From an uncultured Paracoccaceae bacterium (GTDB lineage Bacteria > Pseudomonadota > Alphaproteobacteria > Rhodobacterales > Rhodobacteraceae): 64,000 nt of DNA. The stretch lies in assembly GCA_947489705.1 (NCBI GenBank), contig CANLEQ010000008.1:62001-126000 (forward strand). The letters run 5' to 3'. The position numbers were made by a program, and so were the translations under genes. Shown piece by piece: positions 1-9,429 of this stretch; position 1 is the first letter of the stretch; every line of letters starts with the position of its first letter. The notes under the pieces are model-generated. The model saw nothing but the letters and a program-made list of their open reading frames with translations. It searched no databases and was not told where the DNA came from.

Positions 1-83
1 ATCGGCAATTCGACCGGCACCGGCGGCGTGGTCGGAACGCAGGCAGAGAGGGTGACGGCAACGGCGATGAGAGGCAGGCGCAT
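1..83 (-). CDS. N-terminus of a putative lipoprotein (partial)
   Basis: Only the first 27 codons lie inside the window; the gene continues past the left edge. Reading leftwards from the ATG at 83-81 gives a short basic start, a hydrophobic stretch and a lipobox-like LSAC, followed by a Pro/Val/Thr-rich linker. That is a typical lipoprotein signal, with the Cys at residue 15 as the expected lipidation site. A GAAAGG ribosome site sits just upstream. It lies 74 bases downstream of the M48 lipoprotein on the same strand and may be cotranscribed with it. The mature domain is not visible, so no function can be given. Confidence 0.6.
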   Translation of the reverse strand, partial: MRLPLIAVAVTLSACVPTTPPVPVELP

Positions 84-157
84 TGTGGACCTTTCGATGC
101 GGCGGTTGATGTCGATCCTAGCAGGCGGGCACGGCAGACGGCGAGACCTGATTTTCC

Positions 158-868
158 TCACCGCCCCGCGACGACCTGCCGGACCACCCGGATGCGGTCT
201 GCATTGGGCGGGTGGGTTCCGAGGAACGTGTTGCCCGGATCGGGCGCGTTCTCGAAGAAGGCCACGCCGCGGATCGGATCGTATCCCGCCCGCAAGGTCA
301 GGATGGCGCCGAGCGCGTCGGCCTCGAGCTCGAACTCCTTGGAATACCGCCGGCCGCCATAGAACGCGCCCACGTTCTGCGCCCTCTGGATCGCGACCTC
401 GTTGCCACCGCCGAGCGCCACGACCGCGCCAGCCAGGATCGCGCCGGTGGTGGCGGAGGCCTGACCGCGCCCGATATGTCCCTCGATGTGATGCGCGGCC
501 TCGTGGCCGAGGATGAACGCCAGCTCGTCGACATTCGCCGCCTCCCGGATGAGCGCGAGGGTGAAGCCGACGATCGGCTGGCCGTCGGGCCCGAGCGTCT
601 GGAACGCGTTGGCAGGCAGCCCCGGACGATCGTCGACCACCACCGCGTAGTCGCAACGGGCGCCGCGCGTGCGTGCCCGGCATTCAGAGATCGCGACCGG
701 CATGACGTCGTCGACGACCTGCACGAAGGTCCGCGTGGACACGCTCGGGGTGGGCGTCGCGGGCCGGGCTTGCTGCGGCGCGGGCCTCTCCGGCACCGGC
801 TGCACGATCACCAGGTCGCCGCCGCAGGCCGTAAGGAACATCAGGAAAAGAACGGCGAGATATCGCAT
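158..868 (-). CDS. M48-family metalloprotease lipoprotein
   Basis: The 236-residue product starts with a lipoprotein signal (LTAC, Cys15), so it is probably anchored to a membrane facing the periplasm. The peptidase M48 zinc motif HEAAH is at residues 122-126 and the downstream EFELEAD segment (about 178-184) supplies the third zinc ligand. A Pro/Ala-rich linker at about 20-45 separates the lipid anchor from the domain. It is shorter than BepA/YfgC proteases and has no TPR region. The family acts in envelope protein quality control, which I infer as the general role; the substrate is unknown. Confidence 0.85.
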   Translation of the reverse strand: MRYLAVLFLMFLTACGGDLVIVQPVPERPAPQQARPATPTPSVSTRTFVQVVDDVMPVAISECRARTRGARCDYAVVVDDRPGLPANAFQTLGPDGQPIVGFTLALIREAANVDELAFILGHEAAHHIEGHIGRGQASATTGAILAGAVVALGGGNEVAIQRAQNVGAFYGGRRYSKEFELEADALGAILTLRAGYDPIRGVAFFENAPDPGNTFLGTHPPNADRIRVVRQVVAGR

Positions 869-1033
869 GGAGCAGGGGCCTTCTCGGAAACGGATGGGCG
901 TCAGCCTAACATACTAACAGGGCAGATCCGGGCGGCCAGTCACCTTTTGCACCTGCCGACCCACGCCCCTTCGCGATCACAATCCGCGGCGTCCCGTCTG
1001 GCATCGCGCCGATCTATCGCCTAGCGTGGAGAC

Positions 1034-1273
1034 ATGTTTACGATCGAGCACGATTTCGACGCGACAATCATCACGCTGGTGGACGATCCTGCCACGCATC
1101 GGCAGGAAGACGTGATCGTCAACGCCTTCGAGGATTGCGTGACACTCGAACAGGTCGACACGCGTACCGACATGGTCCGGACAGTGACCCTCTCGCTTGC
1201 GCAGGTGCGCGACCTTGCGGCAGCTCTGGACCTGCCGGAGGGGGCCTATCAGCTGGGGCCGAAGACGCGGTGA
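1034..1273 (+). CDS. Small conserved hypothetical protein
   Basis: This 79-residue acidic protein has no signal peptide or membrane segment and no motif I recognise. A GGAG ribosome site lies just before the ATG. Its TGA stop overlaps the GTG start of the histone-deacetylase-like gene, so the two are almost certainly translationally coupled. The coupling suggests a shared task, but the sequence itself gives no function. Confidence 0.7.
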   Translation: MFTIEHDFDATIITLVDDPATHRQEDVIVNAFEDCVTLEQVDTRTDMVRTVTLSLAQVRDLAAALDLPEGAYQLGPKTR

Positions 1274-2376
1274 GCACCGGGTTCTTCTGGGACGAACGGT
1301 GTTTCTGGCATGGCGGCGGCAATTACGCGTTTCTGGCGCAAGTGGGCGGGCTGGTGCAGCCGCTGGCGGCCGGCGGCCTGCCCGAAAGCCCTGAATCGAA
1401 GCGCCGGCTCAAGGCATTGCTCGATGTGACGGGCCTTGCCGGCACGCTCGACCTTCGAGGAGGGTCAGGGGCAAGCTGGGACGACCTCGCGCGCGTTCAT
1501 CCGGAGGCTTTTCTGCGCGAGTTCAAATCTCTGTCGGACGCGGGTGGCGGCGAGATCGGCCTGCGCACCCCGTTCTCGAAGGGCGGCTTTGAGATCGCGG
1601 CCCTGTCGGCGGGATTGGCGCGCGACGCGCTCGATGCCGTCCTGCGGGGCGAGATGACGAACGCCTACGCCCTGTCGCGGCCCCCGGGGCATCATTGCCT
1701 GCCCGACTGGCCGAACGGATTCTGCCTGCTGGCCAATATCGCCATCGCGATCGAAGCGGCCCTGGCCCGCGGTCTTGCGCGCAAGATCGCGGTGATCGAC
1801 TGGGACGTGCATCACGGCAACGGCACCGAGGCGATCTTCTACGATCGCGCCGACGTCCTGACCGTCTCGCTGCACCAGGACCGCAACTACCCGCTCGATA
1901 CCGGGGGCGTGGCGGATCGGGGACGCGGTGCCGGCGCGGGCTTCAATTGCAACATTCCCCTGCCGGCCGGGACGGGCGAGGCGGGGTATCTCTCGGCCTG
2001 GGACAGGATCGTGGTGCCGCAGATCGACGCCTTCGCACCCGATGCGATCGTAGTCGCCTGCGGCTTCGACGCCTCGGGCGTGGATCCGCTCGGCCGGATG
2101 CTGCTCGGCGCCGACAGCTTCGGCACGCTGACGCGGCGCGCGATGGAGCTTGTCCGGCGGCATTGCGACGACCGCCTGGTTCTGGTCCATGAGGGCGGCT
2201 ATTCCGAACTGCACGTGCCGTTCTGCGGGCATGCGGCGATCGCGGCACTGGCCCGGAGCGACATTGCCGCCGAGGATCCCCTGCGCGCCCGCATCGCGGC
2301 CCACCAGCCGGGCGCCGCATTCGATGCCTTCGTAGACCGCTGGATCGACGATCTCGCGGCCGCACTCGAGGCCTGA
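1270..2376 (+). CDS. Class II histone deacetylase-like amidohydrolase
   Basis: The 368-residue protein belongs to the arginase/deacetylase fold that includes HDACs, acetoin-utilization proteins and acetylpolyamine amidohydrolases. RPPGHH at 137-142 carries the catalytic histidine pair. DWDVHHGNGT at 177-186 supplies zinc ligands Asp179 and His181, and GFDASGVDPLG from 265 supplies the third metal Asp (267). The GTG at 1270 is chosen because it overlaps the upstream stop; the frame is open further upstream, but that stretch overlaps the preceding gene and reads like non-coding frame. In bacteria such proteins deacetylate small acetylated amines or proteins; the actual substrate cannot be read from the sequence. 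Confidence 0.88.
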   Translation: MSTGFFWDERCFWHGGGNYAFLAQVGGLVQPLAAGGLPESPESKRRLKALLDVTGLAGTLDLRGGSGASWDDLARVHPEAFLREFKSLSDAGGGEIGLRTPFSKGGFEIAALSAGLARDALDAVLRGEMTNAYALSRPPGHHCLPDWPNGFCLLANIAIAIEAALARGLARKIAVIDWDVHHGNGTEAIFYDRADVLTVSLHQDRNYPLDTGGVADRGRGAGAGFNCNIPLPAGTGEAGYLSAWDRIVVPQIDAFAPDAIVVACGFDASGVDPLGRMLLGADSFGTLTRRAMELVRRHCDDRLVLVHEGGYSELHVPFCGHAAIAALARSDIAAEDPLRARIAAHQPGAAFDAFVDRWIDDLAAALEA

Positions 2377-2417
2377 CACGCGACGGTGATCCGCCGCGCA
2401 CGGCCCAGTACTAAAGA

Positions 2418-2780
<363 letters not shown>

Positions 2781-2905
2781 CTAAGGGTCCGCGCCCGCGC
2801 TTTCCAGACGTGATTTGCCGATCGGAAGGCCAGAGTGAAATTCCCGGGTCTCCGAAGGTCGCCATCCGCGCCACGGCCCCGAGGGTGGCGGCACGCTATA
2901 CGCGA

Positions 2906-2931
2906 AAGGGCAGCCCGACGGGGCTGCCCTT
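2906..2931 (-). terminator. Intrinsic terminator after the Deg protease gene
   Basis: An 11-bp perfect stem (AAGGGCAGCCC paired with GGGCTGCCCTT) closes a four-base loop 30 bases past the stop of the protease gene. On the minus strand only a short T run follows, so termination strength is uncertain. Confidence 0.7.
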
Positions 2932-2960
2932 CGTAGGTCCTTCGACGCGGCTCCGTTGGA

Positions 2961-4430
2961 TCAGCTTACCGGAAGCGCCACGAACCGCGGGTCGCCGCCG
3001 CGACGGATCAGCAGGAGGATGGACTTGCGGCCCGCCTCTTTCGCCACTTCGATGCGGTCCTGAAGCTCGGAGGAGGAACTGATCTTCTCCTGACCGGCTT
3101 CGGTGATCACGTCGCCGGCACGAATCCCCTTCTCGAAGGCTTCGCTTTCCTCGTCGACATCGGTGACGACGAGGCCGTCCATGCCCGACGACAATCCGAG
3201 CTCTTCGCGCATCTCCTCGTCGAGCGGGCTCACCGTGATGCCCAGAAGCTCGCTCTCCTGGCTTTCCGGCATGTCCTCGGGGGTCGCCGCGGTCCTGACG
3301 GCCTGCGCTTCCTCGCGGCGGCCGAGCGTTACGGCCAGTTCGACCGTCTCGCCGTCGCGATAGACCGTCACGGGAACCTCGGCGCCGATCTGCGCGTCGC
3401 CCACGCGGCGGACGAGCTGACGGGTATCCTCGACCTCGTTGCCGTTGAAGCTGGTGATGACATCGCCCGCCTCGACACCGGCATCCTGGGCGGGGCCTTC
3501 GGGCACGTCGGTCACGAGCGCGCCGGAAACCTCCTCGAGGCCGATGCTTTCGGCGATATCCTCGGTCACGTCCTGGATGCTCACGCCGAGCCATCCGCGC
3601 CGCGTCTCGCCGAATTCGCGCAGCTGATCGACCACCTTGGTCACGACGTTGGACGACATCGCGAATCCGATCCCGATCGACCCGCCATTGGGCGACAGGA
3701 TCGCGGTGTTTACGCCCACGACCTCGCCGTCCATGTTGAAGAGCGGGCCGCCCGAATTGCCGCGGTTGATGGCGGCGTCGGTCTGGATGTAGTCGTCATA
3801 GGTGCCCGAAAGGGCCCGGTTGCGCGCAGACACGATGCCCGCGGACACCGAGAAGCCCTGTCCGAGCGGATTGCCCATCGCGACCACCCAGTCCCCGACG
3901 GCCGCCTCGTCGCTGTTGCCGAAGGGCACGGGTTGCAGCGGCGCTTCGGACGTCACCTTCAACAGGGCGATATCGGTATTGGGGTCGGTACCGATCACCT
4001 CGGCGGGAAGCTCCTCGCCGTTGTAGAACTCGATGTTGATCTCGTCGGCGCCGTCGATGACGTGGTTGTTCGTCACGATGAACCCGTCCTCGGAGATCAC
4101 GAAGCCCGATCCCAGGGCTTCGCGGCTGCGCTGCTGCGGCCGATCGCCGTCGGCACCCGGTCCGCGCTCCATGAAGTCGCGGAAGAAATCCTCGAACGGC
4201 GATCCCTCGGGGATCTGGGGTGCGGGGCCCGAACGGGTCGCCACGGTGGTGGACGTGGTGATGTTCACCACCGAATCGCTGATCTGCTCGGCAAGGGGAG
4301 CGAAGGTTTCGGGGGTGGCCTTGGCGCTGACCGCCTGGGTCAGAACCAGTGCCGCGCCTAGGAACAAGGCGGTCAGCCACTGGCGCGGGTTGGTGCGCGC
4401 TGAGCTGTGCGGAATTGCTGTGGACGTCAC
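2961..4430 (-). CDS. degP: Do-family serine endoprotease (DegP/DegQ-like)
   Basis: A periplasmic HtrA-type protease of 489 residues. A hydrophobic signal segment covers about 18-37. The catalytic triad is visible as His123 (TNNHVIDGA), Asp153 (NTDIALLK) and Ser226 (GNSGGP). Two PDZ domains follow, at about 270-375 and 385-489. It degrades or chaperones misfolded envelope proteins. The GTG at 4430 is preferred over the ATG nine codons upstream because AAGGAG lies seven bases before the GTG. It lies downstream of hflK-hflC-DUF2065 with a 163-base gap, an arrangement common in Rhodobacterales. DegP and DegQ cannot be told apart from sequence alone. Confidence 0.93.
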   Translation of the reverse strand: MTSTAIPHSSARTNPRQWLTALFLGAALVLTQAVSAKATPETFAPLAEQISDSVVNITTSTTVATRSGPAPQIPEGSPFEDFFRDFMERGPGADGDRPQQRSREALGSGFVISEDGFIVTNNHVIDGADEINIEFYNGEELPAEVIGTDPNTDIALLKVTSEAPLQPVPFGNSDEAAVGDWVVAMGNPLGQGFSVSAGIVSARNRALSGTYDDYIQTDAAINRGNSGGPLFNMDGEVVGVNTAILSPNGGSIGIGFAMSSNVVTKVVDQLREFGETRRGWLGVSIQDVTEDIAESIGLEEVSGALVTDVPEGPAQDAGVEAGDVITSFNGNEVEDTRQLVRRVGDAQIGAEVPVTVYRDGETVELAVTLGRREEAQAVRTAATPEDMPESQESELLGITVSPLDEEMREELGLSSGMDGLVVTDVDEESEAFEKGIRAGDVITEAGQEKISSSSELQDRIEVAKEAGRKSILLLIRRGGDPRFVALPVS

Positions 4431-4436
4431 TCGTCT

Positions 4437-4442
4437 CTCCTT
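4437..4442 (-). promoter_or_regulatory. Ribosome binding site that fixes the protease start
   Basis: AAGGAG on the minus strand sits about seven bases before the GTG at 4430. No comparable site precedes the alternative ATG at 4457. Confidence 0.7.
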
Positions 4443-4593
4443 CGAGCTGTGCTGCATCTCTCGAGCCGCGTCAGATCAACGACTGCTGCGCAAGATCGGG
4501 CACGGTATGACGCATGAAATAATGCGGCCTGTGCGCCCTGCGCAACACACCGCTGGGTGAGCGGCGCTCAAACCGCCGTGAAAAGCCGAAACA

Positions 4594-4788
4594 TCAGCCT
4601 CCGAACAGGCGTGCCAGCGCCAGGAGACCGCTTCCGGCCACGAGCGCGATGAGCCCGATCAGCCGGCGCGCCTCCATCGGCATGGCGCGCATCGCCTCGA
4701 GCATGTCCTCGACGCGCGAAGGGGCCAGTGCGAAGACCAGCCCCTCCAAGATCAGGACGAGCCCCAGGCAGAGGAGCACGATCGCCAT
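4594..4788 (-). CDS. DUF2065 small membrane protein
   Basis: The 64-residue product is two hydrophobic helices (about 1-22 and 42-62) joined by a polar segment, matching the DUF2065/YjeT family. Its ATG overlaps the hflC stop as TGATG, so it is coupled to hflC. YjeT-like genes are found next to hflK/hflC in many proteobacteria, suggesting a link to the HflKC-FtsH membrane complex, but no biochemical role is established that I know of. A TTG one codon upstream is a less likely start. Confidence 0.85.
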   Translation of the reverse strand: MAIVLLCLGLVLILEGLVFALAPSRVEDMLEAMRAMPMEARRLIGLIALVAGSGLLALARLFGG

Positions 4789-5816
4789 CAATTCGTAGCG
4801 GCGGTGTCGGTCGTCTCCTGCGACGAGGAGCCCTCGGCTTCGTTCGGAACCGCCGCCGCCGCGCCGGATTGCGCGGCCGCGTCCTCGTCCTCGCCGGACG
4901 ACGCCTCGGGCGCGGCCGGGCCCGTCTCGCCTGCCGTCACGCCGCGGGGCTGGTCGGACTTGAGGTAATCGAAGAACTCGCTGTCCGGCGAAAGGATCAG
5001 GGTGGAATTGTCGCCCTGCAACGAGCGATCATAGGCGGCGAGGGAGCGGTAGAACTCGAAGAACTCCACATCCGCGCCGAAAGCCTCGGCAAAGATGCCG
5101 TTCCGTTCCGCGTCGGCCTCGCCTCGGGTGATCTCGGCCTCGCGTTCCGCCTCGGAGACGAGCTCCACACGGGTCCGGTCGGCCTGTGCCCGCACGCGCT
5201 GCGCCGCTTCCTCGCCGCGCGCCCGTTCGTCCGTTGCCTCGCGTTCGCGCTCGGCGCGCATCCGCTCGAACGTCGCGGCAAGGTTCTGGTCGGGAAGCGC
5301 AGTCTGCTTCAGCCGCACGTCGATGATCTCTACCCCGAGGGCATCGGCCCGCAACCGGGCCTGATCGCGGATCCGGATCATCAGATTGGCGCGATCCTCC
5401 GACAGGATCGTGTTGGACGTCACGCCGTCGGAGCCGAGAACGGCACGCGTCTGAGCGATGAGAATCGCCGCGAGCCGGCTTTCGGCGGACCGGATGCCGC
5501 CCACGCCGACGGCCCGGCGAAACTGCTCGACATCCTCGATCCGGTAGCGCGCGAAGGCATCGACGATCAGGCGGCGATCGTCCGAGGGGGTCACCTCGAT
5601 CGGATCGGTGTCGAGCGCGAGGATGCGGTCGTCGTACCGCACGACGTCCTGGATGAACGGGATCTTGAAGGCGAGACCCGGCTCTTCCTTGACGGACTTG
5701 ATCTGGCCGAATTGCAGCACGAGCGCCTTCTGGCGTTCGTCCACGATGAAGATCGAACTCATCAGACCGATGATCGCGAGAACCACGATTCCGATCAGGA
5801 TGTAGGATTTGCGCAT
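4788..5816 (-). CDS. hflC: HflC, FtsH-modulating SPFH protein
   Basis: The 342-residue protein has one N-terminal membrane helix (about 5-25), then an SPFH/band-7 domain (about 28-200), and a charged helical region rich in Glu, Arg and Ala (about 200-265). With HflK it forms a large membrane cage that restrains the FtsH protease. The last 45 or so residues are a low-complexity acidic Ala/Glu/Ser tail beyond the usual family end. The start overlaps the hflK stop (TGATG). ftsH itself is in this window near 61 kb. Confidence 0.95.
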   Translation of the reverse strand: MRKSYILIGIVVLAIIGLMSSIFIVDERQKALVLQFGQIKSVKEEPGLAFKIPFIQDVVRYDDRILALDTDPIEVTPSDDRRLIVDAFARYRIEDVEQFRRAVGVGGIRSAESRLAAILIAQTRAVLGSDGVTSNTILSEDRANLMIRIRDQARLRADALGVEIIDVRLKQTALPDQNLAATFERMRAEREREATDERARGEEAAQRVRAQADRTRVELVSEAEREAEITRGEADAERNGIFAEAFGADVEFFEFYRSLAAYDRSLQGDNSTLILSPDSEFFDYLKSDQPRGVTAGETGPAAPEASSGEDEDAAAQSGAAAAVPNEAEGSSSQETTDTAATN

Positions 5817-6982
5817 CAGTTCGCCCCTCCGTTGGTCTGGGCGGCGTTGCCCGACCGGCGGTTCAGTTCGTTGATCGGCAGGTAGGGAACGACGCCCTGC
5901 CCGCCGCCGGCTTCGCCCTGGCCATCCATGATGACCTTGTCGACGCGGCCCAGCACCTCTTCCATCGTCTCGAGATAGAGGCGCTTGCGCGTCACTTCCG
6001 GTGCCTCCTGATATTCGCCGAGTACGGCCGTAAAGCGGCTCGCCTCACCGATCGCCTCGTTCACCACGCTCGCGCGATAGGCTTCGGCCTCTTCGAGGAT
6101 CTGCGCGGAGGCACCGCGCGCATCGGCCAGAACCTGGTTCGCATAGGCGTCGGCCTGCCGTTCGAGACGGTCGCGTTCCTGCTCCGCGGCCTGGACGTCG
6201 CGGAAGGCGTCGATCACCTCGGCGGGCGGATCGGCCCGGTCGAGGTTCAGCCGGACGATGTTGACGCCCGCGTTGTAGCTGTCGAGCGTGCCCTGGATCA
6301 GTTCCTGCGCGTCGCTCGCGATCACGTCGCGGTCGCGGTTCAGGATCGGGGCCAGTTCCGAGCGCGCGACGACCTCGCGCATGACCGATTCGCTGACCGA
6401 ACGGATGGTCTGCGGCGGATCGGCCAGATTGAAGAGGTACTCGGCCGGGTCGCGGACGTTCCAGACCACCTCGAACTCGATATTGACGATATTGGCGTCG
6501 GTCGTGAGCATCAGGCCGTTATCGGTGGAATTGGCACCGCTCACGCCAAGCTCTTCGGTCTGTTCGCGCGTGACGGGAATCACTTCGGCCGTGACGAAGG
6601 GCCAGGGCGCGAAGTTCAGGCCCGGCTGCCCGATCGACGAGAACTCGCCCAGGAACAGCTCCACCGACTGCTCTTCGGGCCGGACGGTGTAGAAGCTTGC
6701 GAAGAGCCACACGCCCACCACGGCGAGGCCACCGAGAATCCAGGTGTTCCGCCCGAAGCCGGGGCCGTTGCCGCCGCCCGATCCGTTCGGACGGTTGCCG
6801 TTGCCGCGACCGCCCATCAGGACCCGAAGATGCTCCTGACCCTTCTTCATGATCTGGTCGATATCGGGGACTTGCGGGTTGTCGCCACCGCGATTGCGAC
6901 CGGGGCGCCGGTCGTCGTTGTCGCCGTGGCCACCGCGGTTTCCGCCACCGCCGCCCCAAGGTCCGCCGTTATTGCTCGCCAT
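5816..6982 (-). CDS. hflK: HflK, FtsH-modulating SPFH protein
   Basis: The 388-residue partner of HflC. The first 75 residues are Gly/Asn/Arg-rich and disordered, as in other HflK proteins. A membrane helix follows at about 80-100, then the SPFH domain and a long charged coiled-coil segment. The C-terminus has the family's conserved stretch (YLETMEEVLGRVDKVIMDG). It is the first gene of an hflK-hflC-DUF2065 unit and begins 73 bases downstream of the glutathione reductase gene on the same strand. Confidence 0.95.
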   Translation of the reverse strand: MASNNGGPWGGGGGNRGGHGDNDDRRPGRNRGGDNPQVPDIDQIMKKGQEHLRVLMGGRGNGNRPNGSGGGNGPGFGRNTWILGGLAVVGVWLFASFYTVRPEEQSVELFLGEFSSIGQPGLNFAPWPFVTAEVIPVTREQTEELGVSGANSTDNGLMLTTDANIVNIEFEVVWNVRDPAEYLFNLADPPQTIRSVSESVMREVVARSELAPILNRDRDVIASDAQELIQGTLDSYNAGVNIVRLNLDRADPPAEVIDAFRDVQAAEQERDRLERQADAYANQVLADARGASAQILEEAEAYRASVVNEAIGEASRFTAVLGEYQEAPEVTRKRLYLETMEEVLGRVDKVIMDGQGEAGGGQGVVPYLPINELNRRSGNAAQTNGGAN

Positions 6983-7055
6983 GCCTGGTGTTGCCTCTCT
7001 CGGTCAATACGTCCGTCTATGTGTGTTCATCAGATTGTGCCTGACCCGGCGCGAT

Positions 7056-8543
7056 TCAACCAGCCCGCACCGGCTCGCGCATGGTCACGATTTCTTCGGA
7101 TATGGTCGGATGCACGGCACAGGTCTTGTCGAACTGCTCCTTCGTCATGCCGGCCTTCACGGCGATGCCGACGAGCTGGATCATCTCGCCGGCATCGTCC
7201 GCGACGATGTGACAGCCCATGATGACCCGCGTCTCCTTGTTGACGATCAGCTTCAGGAGCGTGCGCGCCGGCTTGTCGATGAAGGCCTGCAACATCGGCC
7301 GGAACGAGGTGGAATAGACCTCGATCTCGCATTCCTCCATCGCGGCCTCCTCGGTCAGCCCCACCGAGCCGAGCTCGGGGCTGGTGAAGACCGCCGAGGG
7401 GACCAGCTCGTGATCGACGGGCGTCTTGTTGCCCTTGAACACCGTCTCGACGAAGGCCATGCCCTCGCGGATCGCGACCGGGGTGAGTTCCAGCCGCGAG
7501 GTCACGTCGCCGATCGCATAGATCGACGGAACCGAGCTCTGGGAATATTCGTCCACGACGATCTCTCCCTTGCGGCCCAGTTCCACGCCGACCTCCTCGA
7601 GGCCCATATCGACGTTCGACGGCTTGCGCCCCGTGGCGAAGACCACGTGGTCGAACGTGCATTCGCGGCCATTGGTCGACTTCACCCAGATCTTCTTGCC
7701 CGCGGCGCGTTCCGTGTCGGATTTCGGGTTCATCTCGAGGCTTTCCGACGGGCCGTGATCCGCCATCGAAGGGGCCCCCATCGCTGCATCGGAATTGCTG
7801 ATATGGCCGGTTTCGACATCGACCTCCTCGGCCAGTTTCATGTCGACGATGTTGGTGCCGGTATGGATGCTAACCCCCCGGTCGGCGATCATCTCGGCGA
7901 TCAGGCCGCGGGCCTCCTCGTCGAAGCCGCGCAGGATCTGGCCGCCGCGATGATAGAGCGTCACGTCCACGCCGAGCCCGTTGAGGATGCAGGCGAACTC
8001 GCATGCGATATAGCCGCCGCCGATGATCAGGACGGTCTTCGGCAACTCCTCCATCAGGAAGATGTCGTTGGAGACGAGGGCGAGATCGGCACAGGGGATG
8101 TCAGGCCGGAACGGATGACCTCCGGTCGCGACCAGGATGTGCTTGGCCGTCCTGGTGGCCCCGTCGCCGAGTGCCACCGTATGCGGATCGACGATCCGCG
8201 CGCGGCTGTCGAAGATCTCGACCTCGGACTTCTCGAGCATCGAGCGGTAGACCCGTTCCAGCCGGTCGAGCTCCGCGTGGAGCCTGCCGCGAAAGCCCGG
8301 CCAGTCGAAGCCGCCGATCCGCGCGTCCCATCCGAAGGCCCGTGCGTCCTCGATCTCGGCGGGATATTTGGAGGCATAGACCATCAGCTTCTTCGGCACG
8401 CATCCGCGAATGACGCAGGTTCCGCCCATGCGGCTCTCCTCGGCAAGCGCCACGCGGGCACCGGTCGCCGCGGCCGTCCGCGCGGCGCGCACGCCCCCGG
8501 ACCCGCCGCCGATCACGAAAAGATCATAGTCGAAATCTGCCAT
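7056..8543 (-). CDS. gor: Glutathione-disulfide reductase with an internal insertion
   Basis: A 495-residue FAD/NADPH disulfide reductase that keeps glutathione reduced in the cytoplasm. Seen are the FAD-binding GGGSGG (12-17), the redox disulfide in GGTCVIRGC (Cys43, Cys48), the NADPH Rossmann motif GGGYIACEF (175-183), the second FAD motif IYAIGDVT (341-348), and the catalytic His in HPTISEE (about 478). Residues from about 241 to 283 form a polar, Ser/Asp/Met-rich stretch inside the NADPH domain that I do not expect in a roughly 450-residue family member. Twelve bases separate it from rpiA upstream. Confidence 0.93.
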   Translation of the reverse strand: MADFDYDLFVIGGGSGGVRAARTAAATGARVALAEESRMGGTCVIRGCVPKKLMVYASKYPAEIEDARAFGWDARIGGFDWPGFRGRLHAELDRLERVYRSMLEKSEVEIFDSRARIVDPHTVALGDGATRTAKHILVATGGHPFRPDIPCADLALVSNDIFLMEELPKTVLIIGGGYIACEFACILNGLGVDVTLYHRGGQILRGFDEEARGLIAEMIADRGVSIHTGTNIVDMKLAEEVDVETGHISNSDAAMGAPSMADHGPSESLEMNPKSDTERAAGKKIWVKSTNGRECTFDHVVFATGRKPSNVDMGLEEVGVELGRKGEIVVDEYSQSSVPSIYAIGDVTSRLELTPVAIREGMAFVETVFKGNKTPVDHELVPSAVFTSPELGSVGLTEEAAMEECEIEVYSTSFRPMLQAFIDKPARTLLKLIVNKETRVIMGCHIVADDAGEMIQLVGIAVKAGMTKEQFDKTCAVHPTISEEIVTMREPVRAG

Positions 8544-8555
8544 CGAAGTTCCTCG

Positions 8556-9344
8556 TCAGTCGTCGAGGTCGGAGAAGAGGTTGTCGCGCCCGCCTTTTCC
8601 GACCCGTCCAGTGTCCGTCATGTCCGCCCGGATGTCGCGCAGCTCCACCCGTCCGTCTTGGTGCCCTACCACGACGAGGTCGCAGATATCGAGGAAGAGG
8701 CCGCTTTCCACCACACCGGGGACCTGATTGAGAACCCGCGCCAATTGCCGCAGATTGCCGATGCGCGACAGATGCAGATCGAGGATGTGGTTCCCCTCGT
8801 CGGTAACATACGGCGCGTCGCCATCCATGCGCAGCGTCACGTTGTCGCCCGGCAGGTTGAGCGCGACGACACTCTCCACGATGATCCGGCGCGTCGCCTG
8901 CCAGCCGAAGGGCACGACTTCCACGGGCAGGGGAAACGCCCCCAGATGCGCCACCTGCTTGGAGATGTCGGCGATCACGATCATCCGGTCCGATGCCGCC
9001 GCGACGATCTTCTCGCGCAGCAGCGCCCCCCCGCCGCCCTTGATGAGGTTGAGCCCGCCGTCGAATTCGTCCGCGCCGTCGATCGTGAGGTCGAGCCATC
9101 GCGCCTCTTCGAGGGTGATCACCTCGATCCCGCTCTCGCGGGCGAGCTCGGCCGTGCGCTGCGAGGTCGGCACCCCCCGGATCCGCAGCCCGTCCCGCGT
9201 CACCAGCTCGCCCAGGCACTTGAGCAGCCAGGCGGCGGTGCTTCCCGTCCCGAGGCCCAGCGTCATTCCATCCTCCACGAAATCGCAGGCACGCTTCGCG
9301 GCGGCGAACTTGGCGCTGTCGGCGGGTGAAAGATCGGCTGTCAT
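8556..9344 (-). CDS. rpiA: Ribose-5-phosphate isomerase A
   Basis: The 262-residue enzyme interconverts ribose-5-phosphate and ribulose-5-phosphate in the pentose phosphate pathway. The phosphate loop GLGTGSTAAW begins near residue 30, and the RpiA signatures DGADEFDGGLNLIKGGGGA and LREKIVA are intact. It is about 40 residues longer than the E. coli enzyme, with an extended C-terminal end after the conserved VVESGLFLDICD stretch. The rpiA-gor order is common in Rhodobacterales. Confidence 0.95.
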   Translation of the reverse strand: MTADLSPADSAKFAAAKRACDFVEDGMTLGLGTGSTAAWLLKCLGELVTRDGLRIRGVPTSQRTAELARESGIEVITLEEARWLDLTIDGADEFDGGLNLIKGGGGALLREKIVAAASDRMIVIADISKQVAHLGAFPLPVEVVPFGWQATRRIIVESVVALNLPGDNVTLRMDGDAPYVTDEGNHILDLHLSRIGNLRQLARVLNQVPGVVESGLFLDICDLVVVGHQDGRVELRDIRADMTDTGRVGKGGRDNLFSDLDD

Positions 9345-9429
9345 GTGGCCTCCGCTGGTATTTGCCGGCGCTTATAGGATGTTCCGGCCGATTGGGCCAC
9401 GCGAAAGGCAGGAATGCGTCCGGACGGCT

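Noticed and set aside
6849-9329. A plus-strand open frame of about 825 codons opposite hflK, gor and rpiA
   Set aside because: The three minus-strand genes are clear; the antisense frame spans gene borders and has no ribosome site.
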